Below are positions 6,249-13,683 of a stretch of DNA of 14,353 bases, piece by piece. Made by a program: the position numbers and the translations under genes. Within the stretch, counting starts at the first letter, position 1. Each line of letters starts with the position of its first letter. The stretch comes from JADFOB01 sp964651325 (GTDB lineage Bacteria > Planctomycetota > Phycisphaerae > UBA1845), in contig CAZYXP010000081.1 of assembly GCA_964651325.1 (NCBI GenBank), positions 1-14,353 on the forward strand, given 5' to 3'. The notes under the pieces were generated by a model that saw nothing but the letters and a program-made list of their open reading frames with translations, was not told where the DNA came from and searched no databases.

Positions 6249-7562
6249 TCAGGTTGCAGTCGCCCAGAGTGCATCAAATCGATTGAAATACTGCGGGAAC
6301 GTCTTGCGGCAGCAGTCGGGGTCTTGGATTTCAATGTCCGCGCCGTTCAGGCCCGCCAGGGCGAAGCTCATGGCCATGCGGTGATCGTGGTAGGTTTCGA
6401 TGACGGCGGGCTGAATTCTCTTCGGCGGTTCGATGTGGATGGTGTCGTCGGTGGTCGTAGCCGCTGCGCCGAGCTTGGTCAGCTCGGTTTGCAATGCGGC
6501 GAGGCGATCGGTTTCCTTCACCCGTAGGCTCGCGATGTTCTTTATCGTGGTTGGATTCTGGGCGAAAAGCGCGACCACGGCGAGCGTTTGCACCATGTCG
6601 GGCATGTCGTTGAGGTCTACGTCTACGCCGCGAAGCCCTGTGGCACTTGTGGGGCCGGTCAGGGCGAGGTGGTCCGCCGATCGATCGAGCCGGCAGCCCA
6701 TCTGTTGCAGGATTTCCACGAATCTCGCGTCGCCCTGAATACTTGCGGTGCCGAGGTTCGAGATGCTCACGGTGCCCCCGGCGATGGCCGCGGCTGCGAG
6801 GAAGTAGCTCGCGTTAGAGGCGTCGGGTTCGATGGCGTAGGTCTGGGCCTGGTAGCGCTGTGGGGCGACGATGAATTTGGCGTTGGGGGCTGTTGGCGCT
6901 TTGAATTGTTGCAATACGCCTACGCCGAATGAATCCATCATGGTAGTAGTCATAGTCAGGTAGGGTTTGCTGATGACACCGCCGGTTACGTCGATCAGGA
7001 CATCGCCGGACGCGTAGGGCGCGGCCATGAGCAGCGCGCTGATCATCTGGCTGGACGGGGCGTTGTGAAACGCGACACGCCCGCCGGAAAGGCCCTGCGC
7101 ATGAATCGAGATCGGGGGGCATCCTGGGTTCATGAGGTAGTCGATGCCCGCGTCGAGGGCGGCCAACACTTCGGCAAGTTGCCCGATGGGGCGTTCGCGC
7201 ATTCGCTCGATGCCGTCCAGTTCGTAGCACCCTTGCCCCAGCGCGCACAGGGCGGTGAGAAAACGAATGGTCGTGCCGGAATTGCCGCAAGCGAGGCTGG
7301 CCTGGGAGTTTGGAATTTGGCCACCGCAGCCGGAGACCTCGGCGGTGTTGGTCTTTTCGTCGATGGTGATCGTGATGCCGAGCGCGCGAAGCGCGTCGAT
7401 CATCAGCCGCGTGTCGTCCGCCAGCAGCACATTGGACAGTATGGACGTGCCATCGGCAAGCGCCGCCAGAACGAGTGCCCGGTTTGTGATGCTCTTGGAG
7501 CCAGGCACTTGGACGGTTGCGTCGAGCGGGCCGGTCGCGGGTTTGCAGTGGTAGGGGTTCAT
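6249..7562 (-). CDS. aroA: 3-phosphoshikimate 1-carboxyvinyltransferase (EPSP synthase)
   Basis: AroA transfers the enolpyruvyl group of PEP to shikimate 3-phosphate, the sixth shikimate-pathway step, in the cytoplasm. Motifs in order are PGSKSITNRAL (20-30, with K23 in the active site), GNSGTTIRF (93-101), RERPIGQL, PSSQMISALLMAAP, DMPDMVQTLAVVA, RVKETDRL and YHDHRMAMSFALAG. The length of 437 residues is typical. ATG 7562 was chosen because it places PGSK at residue 20, as in other AroA proteins. Weak upstream alternatives are GTG 7643 and ATG 7601, and no start has a clear ribosome binding site. The residue after R100 is F instead of the proline of E. coli-type enzymes. The gene diverges from aroF, which acts first in the same pathway. 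Confidence 0.95.
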   Translation of the reverse strand: MNPYHCKPATGPLDATVQVPGSKSITNRALVLAALADGTSILSNVLLADDTRLMIDALRALGITITIDEKTNTAEVSGCGGQIPNSQASLACGNSGTTIRFLTALCALGQGCYELDGIERMRERPIGQLAEVLAALDAGIDYLMNPGCPPISIHAQGLSGGRVAFHNAPSSQMISALLMAAPYASGDVLIDVTGGVISKPYLTMTTTMMDSFGVGVLQQFKAPTAPNAKFIVAPQRYQAQTYAIEPDASNASYFLAAAAIAGGTVSISNLGTASIQGDARFVEILQQMGCRLDRSADHLALTGPTSATGLRGVDVDLNDMPDMVQTLAVVALFAQNPTTIKNIASLRVKETDRLAALQTELTKLGAAATTTDDTIHIEPPKRIQPAVIETYHDHRMAMSFALAGLNGADIEIQDPDCCRKTFPQYFNRFDALWATAT

Positions 7563-7892
7563 TGGGGGTTCGCTGGTTTCCAGGGTGTCCCCGACACGCA
7601 TTACGACGGCTCTATCCAAACGCACAGCGACGGGTCGCAACACGGATTTACTCTTAGTGCGTGTGTCTCTTGTGATCCTACATGGTGGCGTCCTGTTTTG
7701 CCATCGACATGTTGTACGTCAAGAATTGACATGCTGGCGGCCGCGCGTTATAAGGGCTCGATTCGGATGTTTTCTGTAAGTGGCTTGTTTTAAGTAGGTT
7801 ATAGTCGAGTGCCCGGCGGTGTTTGGTTGCCTTTCGGGTTTGGCGCTAGGATTTCACAGGCTGTTGGTTTCCTGGGGCGCGGAAGTTAAGGC
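7563..7892. other. Divergent aroA/aroF regulatory region
   Basis: These 330 bases separate the starts of aroA (left) and aroF (right) and contain no gene. They hold the rightward promoter at 7726-7754 and a predicted leader of about 130 bases before aroF. The -35 box lies in the inverted repeat GTCAA-GAA-TTGAC (7718-7730), which puts a TTGACG on the other strand too, although no good leftward -10 box follows it. I see no riboswitch-like conservation or strong terminator hairpin in the leader. Confidence 0.6.
7726..7754 (+). promoter_or_regulatory. Near-consensus sigma-70 promoter for the aroF-tpiA-secG operon
   Basis: TTGACA (7726-7731) matches the -35 consensus fully. TATAAG (7749-7754) matches the -10 in five of six positions, and the spacer (7732-7748) is exactly 17 bases. 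Transcription would start near 7761, giving an untranslated leader of about 130 bases before aroF. This is the strongest promoter match in the window. Confidence 0.72.
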
Positions 7893-8972
7893 ATGGACAT
7901 GATTATCGTCATGAAGGCGGGGGCGTGCGACGAGGATGTCCAGCGCGTGGTGGACCGCGTGGCTGAGCTGGGGCTGGTTCCCCACCCGTCCAAGGGCGAA
8001 TTCCGCACCATTGTGGGCGCGATCGGGGCGAAGGGGGCGGGGTTCAAGGAGCAACTCGAGCAGATTCCCAGCGTCGATGAGGTGATGGCGATCACCCAGC
8101 CCTACAAGCTGGCCTCGCGCGAGTTTCACGAGGCCGACACGATTCTTGATATCAAAGGCATTCGCATCGGCGGGCCGCATGTCAACATTATTGCGGGCCC
8201 GTGCGCGATTGAGAGCCGCGAGGTGCTGTTTGAAGTGGGCCGGGCCGTCAAGGAAGCCGGCGCTTCGATTCTTCGTGGCGGCGCGTTCAAGCCGCGCAGC
8301 TCACCTTACTCGTTTCAAGGCATGGGGAAGCAAGGCCTGGAGTTGCTGAAGGAGGCGGGCGATGAGTTGGGCATGCCGACGATTACGGAGGTCGTCGATC
8401 CGCGTGACGTGGAGGTTGTCAACGAATACGCCGACATGTTCCAAATCGGCGCCCGGAACATGCAGAATTTCAATCTCTTGTTGGAGGTCGGCAAGACGGA
8501 CAAGCCGGTCTTCATCAAGCGCGGTCTGGCGGCTTCGATCACAGAATTGCTGATGTCGGCCGAGTATGTGCTGAGCCAGGGGAATCACCGGGTGATTCTC
8601 TGCGAGCGCGGCATTCGGACGTTTTCCGAAGAGGTTCGGTTCACATTGGATATATCTTCGGTGCCGGTGCTTCAGGAGCGGAGCCACCTGCCCGTGTTCA
8701 TCGACCCCTCACACGCGGCTGGGAAGCGCGATCTGGTGCCGCCGCTGGCGCTGGCGGGCATTGCTGCGGGGGCGTCTGGTGCTATCGTCGAGGTGCATAG
8801 CTGTCCGGAGCGGGCTTTGTGCGACGGGCCTCAAGCGGTTCTACCGGCGGAGTTCGGCAAGCTGATGGAGCGGATTCGGCAGGTGGCCGAGATTGTGGGG
8901 CATCGGGTTACGTTGTGGGGCCGGGAAGATGATCAGCCTCGCCGGCCGGCGGTCGGTGGTTGGGCGAGCTGA
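7893..8972 (+). CDS. aroF: 3-deoxy-7-phosphoheptulonate (DAHP) synthase, type I-beta
   Basis: This enzyme condenses PEP with erythrose 4-phosphate, the first committed step to aromatic amino acids. Residues 1-70 form the ferredoxin-like (ACT-like) N-terminal regulatory domain (MIIVMKAG, HPSKGEFRTIVG) that marks the I-beta subtype and, in studied members, mediates feedback control. The TIM-barrel core has GPCAIES (102-108, metal-ligand C104), RGGAFKPRSSPYSFQG (128-143), QIGARNMQN, FIKRG, CERGIRTF (237-244) and DPSHAAGKRD (271-280, metal-ligand H274), then E300 and DGPQA. The length of 359 residues is slightly above the usual 335-345 because of a basic, proline-containing tail. Starts at 7893 (GGAAG 7 bases upstream) and 7899 (AAGG 7 bases upstream) are equally plausible. 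It is the first gene of the core operon, 19 bases before tpiA. Confidence 0.96.
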   Translation: MDMIIVMKAGACDEDVQRVVDRVAELGLVPHPSKGEFRTIVGAIGAKGAGFKEQLEQIPSVDEVMAITQPYKLASREFHEADTILDIKGIRIGGPHVNIIAGPCAIESREVLFEVGRAVKEAGASILRGGAFKPRSSPYSFQGMGKQGLELLKEAGDELGMPTITEVVDPRDVEVVNEYADMFQIGARNMQNFNLLLEVGKTDKPVFIKRGLAASITELLMSAEYVLSQGNHRVILCERGIRTFSEEVRFTLDISSVPVLQERSHLPVFIDPSHAAGKRDLVPPLALAGIAAGASGAIVEVHSCPERALCDGPQAVLPAEFGKLMERIRQVAEIVGHRVTLWGREDDQPRRPAVGGWAS

Positions 8973-8991
8973 ACAAACGGAGTGACATTTC

Positions 8992-9756
8992 ATGAGAAGG
9001 CCACTGATTGCAGGTAATTGGAAGATGAACGGCATGCTCGCCGACGCGCGAGCACTTGTCACGGGTATCCGAGCGGGGCTCTCGGACGAGCCAAACGGTC
9101 CGGAGGTAGTCGTGTGTCCACCGAGCCATCTGCTGTTTCCCATGGCCAAGGCGGTGGCCGGGTGCGAAATTCAGCTTGGGGCGCAAAACGTACACGAAGA
9201 GGAAAAAGGCGCGTTTACGGGCGAAATGTCCGTGGGGATGCTCGCTGAAACCGAATGCCGGTACATCATCGTGGGCCACAGCGAGCGGCGGCAGTATTTC
9301 GGAGAAACAGCACCCTTGTTGTCCAAGAAGGTCCGCGCGGTGGTGGGGGGCGGGCTCGGCTGCATCTATTGCGTCGGTGAGACGCTTTCGCAGCGGGAGG
9401 CCGGGAAGATGGAATCCGTCGTGGTTGGTCAGCTTCGCGACGTGTTGGACAGAAGCATCCCGGCGGAGCGGCTGGTGGTTGCGTATGAGCCTGTTTGGGC
9501 CATCGGAACGGGCAAGACGGCCACGCCGGAGCAGGCGCAGGAGGTCCATGCCCTGATTCGAGGCGAAATTGGGGCGATTTTTGATGGCGAATCTGCCGAG
9601 GAGATGCGGATTCTCTACGGCGGCAGCGTTAAACCGGGCAATGCGAACGACCTTCTTTCCCAGTCAGATATTGACGGGGCGTTGGTTGGCGGCGCGTCAC
9701 TGGTCGCCGGCGATTTTCTGGCTATCATAGACGCGGCCGGCGTGCGCGTGCCCTAG
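8992..9756 (+). CDS. tpiA: Triosephosphate isomerase
   Basis: TpiA interconverts dihydroxyacetone phosphate and glyceraldehyde 3-phosphate in glycolysis and gluconeogenesis. The TIM-barrel motifs are all present: GNWKMN (8-13, catalytic K11), QNVHEEEKGAFTGE, VGHSERR (94-100, catalytic H96), AYEPVWAIGTGK (164-175, catalytic E166 and the flexible loop), and the phosphate-binding YGGSVKP and GALVGGASL. The length of 254 residues is normal. GGAGTGA lies ahead of the ATG at 8992. It follows aroF by 19 bases and precedes secG by 126 bases; tpiA next to secG is a common bacterial arrangement. Confidence 0.98.
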   Translation: MRRPLIAGNWKMNGMLADARALVTGIRAGLSDEPNGPEVVVCPPSHLLFPMAKAVAGCEIQLGAQNVHEEEKGAFTGEMSVGMLAETECRYIIVGHSERRQYFGETAPLLSKKVRAVVGGGLGCIYCVGETLSQREAGKMESVVVGQLRDVLDRSIPAERLVVAYEPVWAIGTGKTATPEQAQEVHALIRGEIGAIFDGESAEEMRILYGGSVKPGNANDLLSQSDIDGALVGGASLVAGDFLAIIDAAGVRVP

Positions 9757-9882
9757 TTGGCATCGGGTTGCCACGGCGTCGGATGGCCGTTGAGGTCGTG
9801 GATCGTTTGAGCTTGGTTTGGTTGCCCGGTTGCGGTCTGTGGTCTCTTTATTCGTGGCGTTGATTTCAGAAGGAATGATTGG

Positions 9883-10476
9883 ATGACCCTGTTGGCGGCA
9901 AATATGAGCGGCATGCAGACCTTGCTGGCGTGGTTGACGATTCTCGTGTGCGGTTTGCTCATGCTGGTGATCATGCTTCAGCGCGGACGTGGCGGCGGGT
10001 TGGCGGGGGCGTTTGGCGGCGGCGGCGGTAGCAGCGCGTTCGGCGCAAAGACCGGCGACGTGTTTACCTGGATAACCGTTGTGGTAGCGCTGGTGTTTCT
10101 GTTGCTAACGGTCGCGTCGAATTACGCGTTTGATCAATCGGCCAAGGCGGTGACGGCGGCTGCCGTCACGGCCGGAGACGATGCGGGGGCGGAGCCACAG
10201 TCGACCGACGCGCCTGCCACAAAGACGATTACCCTAGAGCCGACTTCTGTCGGGACGTTGCAGCCGACCACGGATGGCGCTGGGAAGGATCAAGGCGACG
10301 CTAAGACCGAAACGGCGGCGCCGAAGCCGGTGCCGGTTGAGGGTGGGCCCAAGGGTGAGGACTGGAAGGCCGATCCGGCAGGCGACGGGACCCCAAGCGA
10401 TAAAGCACCCGAAGGGAAAACGCCTGAACCTGAAACGAACCCCGATGGCGGCTCCGAGGATTCCCCCGGTCAATGA
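9883..10476 (+). CDS. secG: SecG, protein-export translocase subunit, with extended C-terminal tail
   Basis: SecG is the small third subunit of the SecYEG inner-membrane channel and stimulates SecA-driven export. Residues 12-32 and 62-80 are the two membrane helices. They are joined by the family's conserved loop MLQRGRGGGLAGAFGGGG, then SSAFGAKTGDVFTW. SecG proteins are usually about 75-110 residues; this one has 197. The additional residues, about 85-197, form a low-complexity hydrophilic tail rich in P, E, D, K and T. By known SecG topology the tail would lie outside the inner membrane. AAGGA (9870-9874) is 8 bases before the start. Its stop overlaps the yicC start (ATGA at 10473-10476), so the two are probably translationally coupled. 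Confidence 0.93.
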   Translation: MTLLAANMSGMQTLLAWLTILVCGLLMLVIMLQRGRGGGLAGAFGGGGGSSAFGAKTGDVFTWITVVVALVFLLLTVASNYAFDQSAKAVTAAAVTAGDDAGAEPQSTDAPATKTITLEPTSVGTLQPTTDGAGKDQGDAKTETAAPKPVPVEGGPKGEDWKADPAGDGTPSDKAPEGKTPEPETNPDGGSEDSPGQ

Positions 10477-11357
10477 TTTCATCTATGACGGGTTACGGTA
10501 CGGCCGAGCACGTCGAAGATGGCGTCTCGTATGCCCTTGAGATCAAGAGCCTTAATCACCGGTACCTCAAGCTGACGTGTAAGCTTCCAGAACAACTACA
10601 GCACGGCGAATCGGTGATCGAGGGGGTCGTTCGTAGTCAGGTGTCCCGAGGCAGCATCGCGGTGGCCGTGTGGATGCGCGGCAACGAAGCGGCGCTATCG
10701 GGCGTCATCAATCACTCCATTTTGCAGCATTACGTGGACGGATTGCTCAAAGTGGCGTTGCCCGACGGCGTCCGGCCGACCGTTGATTTGGGCTCGGTAG
10801 CCAATCTCCCCGGTGTTTGTGAGCCTCCGGCTGCGGACGACTCGCTCAAGGCATGTCAGGGTGAGGTATTGAGGCAATTGGCAGAGGCTGGCGTGCGTTC
10901 GTTGCTTGAGATGCGACTAACGGAAGGTCAGGCGCTGCACAAAGACATCAAGGATATATGCCGGCTGCTTCGAGGTGAGATGGAGGTAATCGAGCGATTC
11001 GTGCCACTTGTCGTTGACGAGTATCACGAGCGATTGAGATGCCGCGTGGACCTGCTCATGAAGAAGGGCGGCTTTGAACTCGAGGCCGATGGGCTGATGC
11101 GCGAGGTGGCCATCTACGCGGAGCGATGCGACATCAGCGAGGAGTTGACGCGTCTTGGGGCCCATTTGGACCAATTCGCGGAACTGTGCGATCGAAATGA
11201 ACCGGCCGGCCGGACCTTGGATTTTCTCTCCCAAGAGCTGCTTCGCGAGGCGAACACCATTGCCTCGAAGAGCAACGACGCGCGGATTGCCCGAAGCGTG
11301 GTGAACATCAAGGGGCTGATCGACCGCTTGAAAGAGCAAGTGCAGAATGTCGAGTGA
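10473..11357 (+). CDS. yicC: YicC/YloC family endoribonuclease
   Basis: This is a full-length (294 residue) member of the YicC family, whose members are hexameric RNA-cleaving enzymes linked to stationary-phase growth and RNA turnover. The N-terminal domain shows the family signature SMTGYGTAE (4-12), EIKSLNHRYL and a following LPEQL. The C-terminal DUF1732 part shows MREVAIYAERCDISEELTRL, then HLDQF and FLSQELLREANTIASKS, NIKGLIDRLKEQVQNVE. It overlaps secG by 4 bases and gmk by 11 bases, inside the widely conserved yicC-gmk-rpoZ-coa block. The family assignment is secure; the substrate in this organism is not known. Confidence 0.95.
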   Translation: MISSMTGYGTAEHVEDGVSYALEIKSLNHRYLKLTCKLPEQLQHGESVIEGVVRSQVSRGSIAVAVWMRGNEAALSGVINHSILQHYVDGLLKVALPDGVRPTVDLGSVANLPGVCEPPAADDSLKACQGEVLRQLAEAGVRSLLEMRLTEGQALHKDIKDICRLLRGEMEVIERFVPLVVDEYHERLRCRVDLLMKKGGFELEADGLMREVAIYAERCDISEELTRLGAHLDQFAELCDRNEPAGRTLDFLSQELLREANTIASKSNDARIARSVVNIKGLIDRLKEQVQNVE

Positions 11358-11946
11358 GCGGCTTGAGGGAGTAGATTCCGGCAAGCTGATCGTGATTTCC
11401 GGCCCATCGGGAGCTGGAAAAACTTCGATCTGCAAGGCCCTTTTGGCGTCGTCGCCTGAAATGGTTTGGAGCGTTTCTGCTACGACGCGGCCACAGCGGC
11501 CTGGAGACGTACCGGGCGAAAGCTATGAGTTTTTGACCGAGGATGAATTCGCGCGGCGCGACGCGGCGGGAGACTTCCTCGAAAGCGCGGTGTTCATCGG
11601 GCACTGTTACGGTACGCCCCGTGAACCGATCAGGCGGGCGCTTTCGGACGGGCGGGATGTGATTATGGAGATCGATGTGCAAGGCGGGGTTCAGGTGGCC
11701 GCCCGGATGCCGGAGTCGATCCGAATTTTTGTGCTTCCGCCGGATCACGAATCGCTGCGTGCCCGACTTACGGGCCGCAACACCGAGGCGCAGGATCAGC
11801 TCGATCGCCGCCTAGCCAAGGCCGATGGTGAGATCGCCTTTGCCCGCGACAGCGGCTGCTACCAGCATTTTGTAGTCAATGACATACTCGAAACAACGAT
11901 CGAAGCCGTGAAATCGATCTTGGTGAAGGAGAAAAGGCAAGCATGA
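11347..11946 (+). CDS. gmk: Guanylate kinase
   Basis: Gmk phosphorylates GMP to GDP with ATP, an essential purine-nucleotide step. The Walker A loop is GPSGAGKT (19-26). The GMP-binding region is SATTRPQRPGDVPGESYEFL, with the serine, arginine and tyrosine contacts typical of the family. It is followed by DGRDVIMEIDVQGG and a lid segment with RLTGRNTEAQDQLDRRLAKA. The length of 199 residues is normal. The start overlaps the yicC end by 11 bases, and its stop forms ATGA with rpoZ, so expression is coupled with both neighbours. Confidence 0.97.
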   Translation: MSSERLEGVDSGKLIVISGPSGAGKTSICKALLASSPEMVWSVSATTRPQRPGDVPGESYEFLTEDEFARRDAAGDFLESAVFIGHCYGTPREPIRRALSDGRDVIMEIDVQGGVQVAARMPESIRIFVLPPDHESLRARLTGRNTEAQDQLDRRLAKADGEIAFARDSGCYQHFVVNDILETTIEAVKSILVKEKRQA

Positions 11947-12170
11947 TCGAAGCACTAAAAGACGATGAGTTAGTTGTTCGGATAGGGGGGCGGTTCAAGC
12001 TCTGTGCGCTGATTCAGCGCCGATGGTTGCAACTGATGCAGGGCGCGCGACCCATGGTGGAAACGGAAGGGCTGACGGATTTGGAAGTCGTGGTCAAGGA
12101 AATCGTCGATGGGAAGATAGAGATGGAGCTCGCCGACGAGGAAGAGCTTGCCGAAGATGGAATCGACTGA
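11943..12170 (+). CDS. rpoZ: RNA polymerase omega subunit
   Basis: Omega is the small RNA polymerase subunit that wraps the beta-prime C-terminus and aids assembly. The 75-residue protein has the expected pattern: an N-terminal helix, then GGRFKLCALIQRRWLQLMQG and ARPMVE, then an acidic tail. It diverges strongly from proteobacterial omega, which has .NRFELV..A..RARQL; the position right after gmk supports the call. Its ATG overlaps the gmk stop by 4 bases, and its end overlaps the coaC start region. Confidence 0.87.
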   Translation: MIEALKDDELVVRIGGRFKLCALIQRRWLQLMQGARPMVETEGLTDLEVVVKEIVDGKIEMELADEEELAEDGID

Positions 12171-12750
12171 TCCTGTCGCGTCCGATCTTGTCGGGTATGA
12201 AATCGGCCTCGGCGTTTGCGGGGGGATTTCGGCTTACAAAGCCTGCGAACTGGTTTCGCGATTGGTTCAGCGCGGCGCCGCGGTGACCGTGGCGATGACC
12301 GAATCCGCATGCCGGTTTGTCGGTTCGGTTACGTTTGAAGCCCTTAGCGCTCGAGGCGTGTTGACTAGCCTTTGGCAATCTGAAGGGGTTGAAGACGTTC
12401 GGCATGTCTCGCTGGCCGAATCGATTGACGTGTTGATTGTGGCGCCGGCCACCGCCAACATGCTTGGAAAACTCGCCGCCGGCATTGCGGACGACGTGCT
12501 TTCCACCCTGATTATCGCCCGGGATTCTCCTTTGCTGATCGCTCCGGCCATGAACCCGCGTATGTGGGCCAATCCCGTCGTACGGCGGAATGTGCAAACC
12601 CTCACCGATCTTGGCGTTCACTTCGTGGGGCCGTGCGAAGGATGGCTCGCATGCCGAGACACCGGCACGGGAAGAATGGCTGATCCGGAGGCTATTTTGG
12701 ATGCCGCGGTGGGCCTTTTGAAGCAACAAGCGCCCAAGAAACGAGCCTGA
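12157..12750 (+). CDS. coaC: Phosphopantothenoylcysteine decarboxylase (CoaC), stand-alone flavoprotein
   Basis: CoaC uses FMN to decarboxylate 4'-phosphopantothenoylcysteine to 4'-phosphopantetheine in coenzyme A synthesis. HFCD-family motifs are visible: GVCGGISAYKA (19-29, FMN), H83 in RHVSLAESID (the catalytic histidine), APATANMLGKLAAGIADD, PAMNPRMW (130-137) and the substrate clamp ACRDTGTGRM (catalytic C166). The protein stops at 197 residues where most bacteria continue into the CoaB domain. ATG 12157 was chosen and overlaps rpoZ by 14 bases; a TTG at 12148, nearer to GAGGA (12138-12142), is a possible alternative. The CoaB half is a separate gene 269 bases downstream. Confidence 0.93.
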   Translation: MESTDPVASDLVGYEIGLGVCGGISAYKACELVSRLVQRGAAVTVAMTESACRFVGSVTFEALSARGVLTSLWQSEGVEDVRHVSLAESIDVLIVAPATANMLGKLAAGIADDVLSTLIIARDSPLLIAPAMNPRMWANPVVRRNVQTLTDLGVHFVGPCEGWLACRDTGTGRMADPEAILDAAVGLLKQQAPKKRA

Positions 12751-12771
12751 GCCGCTGGCGCGAGCCTGCGG
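12749..12771 (+). repeat. GAG-hairpin dispersed repeat, copy 2
   Basis: GAG is followed by arms 12752-12759 and 12764-12771 around a 4-base loop, with one mismatch. The unit begins inside the coaC stop codon (TGA 12748-12750). It has the same layout as the copies at 90, 12784 and 12920. Confidence 0.5.
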
Positions 12772-12783
12772 ACACCCCCCCCC

Positions 12784-12808
12784 GAGCCGCGGGCTTCAGC
12801 CCGCGCGG
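12784..12808 (+). repeat. GAG-hairpin dispersed repeat, copy 3
   Basis: This is the best-paired copy: CGCGGGC (12788-12794) and GCCCGCG (12799-12805) pair perfectly around loop TTCA. It is preceded by a nine-C run (12775-12783). The absence of a T tract argues against an intrinsic terminator. Confidence 0.55.
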
Positions 12809-12919
12809 CCGTCGGATCGCGCGATCAACCATGCCGCCGGCGCTTTGAATTGGGGGCGTCCAGTCTGATCGCGCTCAGGTGCATCCCCCTGGCGCACCCA
12901 ACGGCGCAAGACCCGCGGC

Positions 12920-12942
12920 GAGCCGTGGGCTGAGGCCCGAGG
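12920..12942 (+). repeat. GAG-hairpin dispersed repeat, copy 4
   Basis: GAG is followed by arms 12923-12930 and 12935-12942 around a 4-base loop, with one G-T pair and one mismatch. It lies 78 bases before the coaB start, in the same orientation as the other copies. Confidence 0.45.
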
Positions 12943-13019
12943 TTCAGTACACCTGGGTGTTCGTCGCTCCAGCAACCGGGCCTCTTGCGACGGCGCCCCT
13001 TACACCCCGGAATTCGACC

Positions 13020-13664
13020 ATGCGAATCCTCATCACCGCCGGCCCGACGCGTGAGTACCTCGATTCTGTCCGCTTTATTTCCAACGCCTCGTCCGGGAAG
13101 ATGGGTTGTGCGATCGCTCGATGCGCCGCCGCACGTGGGCACGAAGTAGTGCTTGTCATGGGGCCGGTGGCGATTGACATGCCCGCCGCAGTAGACTCCG
13201 TTTGCGTGGAAAGCGCCGGGGAGATGCTCGCGGCCTCGGTTGAGGCGTTTGCCTCGTGTTCGGCGGCCATCATGACCGCGGCCGTGTGCGATTACGCGCC
13301 ACGCCATCGCGAGGCCGCCAAGCGGGCCAAAATCCAATCCGGTTTCGATTTGGCGCTGGTGCCGACCACCGATATTTGCGCCCACCTGGGCCACATCAAA
13401 GACCGGCGCGTCGTGGTCGGATTTGCAATGGAAGATCACGACCATCGCAAGCATGCCGAGGCGAAGCTGCGCGAGAAGCATTGCGACGCGATCGTGCTCA
13501 ACGACGCCTCGGCGGCCGGGGCCGAACGGTGCGTCATTGAGGTCTATCGGCCAGCTGCGGGATGGATCGAACTACCAGAGCAAAGCAAGGACCACGCCGC
13601 GACCGTCGTGGTGGATCTGGTCGAGTCCCTGGTGGCAGAGCGGGGCGACGGTTGTATAGATTAG
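13020..13664 (+). CDS. coaB: Phosphopantothenate-cysteine ligase (CoaB), stand-alone
   Basis: CoaB joins cysteine to 4'-phosphopantothenate using a nucleotide triphosphate, the step before CoaC. The 214-residue protein starts with ILITAGPTREYLDSVRFISN (3-22) and SSGKMG, the nucleotide-binding signature of the family. It continues with TAAVCDYAP, VVGFAMED and an IVLND segment. ATG 13020 was chosen because the signature begins right there and GGAA lies about 7 bases upstream; the frame is open from 12879, but that stretch translates repeat-rich intergenic DNA. In most bacteria this is the C-terminal half of a CoaBC fusion; here it stands alone behind a repeat-filled gap, so it may depend on readthrough from coaC or its own promoter. 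Confidence 0.93.
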   Translation: MRILITAGPTREYLDSVRFISNASSGKMGCAIARCAAARGHEVVLVMGPVAIDMPAAVDSVCVESAGEMLAASVEAFASCSAAIMTAAVCDYAPRHREAAKRAKIQSGFDLALVPTTDICAHLGHIKDRRVVVGFAMEDHDHRKHAEAKLREKHCDAIVLNDASAAGAERCVIEVYRPAAGWIELPEQSKDHAATVVVDLVESLVAERGDGCID

Positions 13665-13683
13665 ACGGCGTCCCGGCCGCCGT
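13665..13683 (+). terminator. Hairpin directly after coaB, possible terminator
   Basis: ACGGCG (13665-13670) pairs with CGCCGT (13678-13683) around a 7-base loop, immediately after the coaB TAG. No T run follows, so intrinsic termination would be weak. The location at the end of the operon is the main argument. Confidence 0.3.

Noticed and set aside
7770..7793. Short frame MFSVSGLF just after the predicted aroF transcription start, as a phenylalanine leader peptide
   Set aside because: It has only two phenylalanines, its possible ribosome binding site lies upstream of the predicted start of transcription, and no terminator/antiterminator hairpin pair with a T run follows.
12879..13019. 47-residue N-terminal extension of CoaB
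   Set aside because: It translates a hairpin repeat and low-complexity proline/alanine sequence; the CoaB signature starts immediately at the ATG at 13020.
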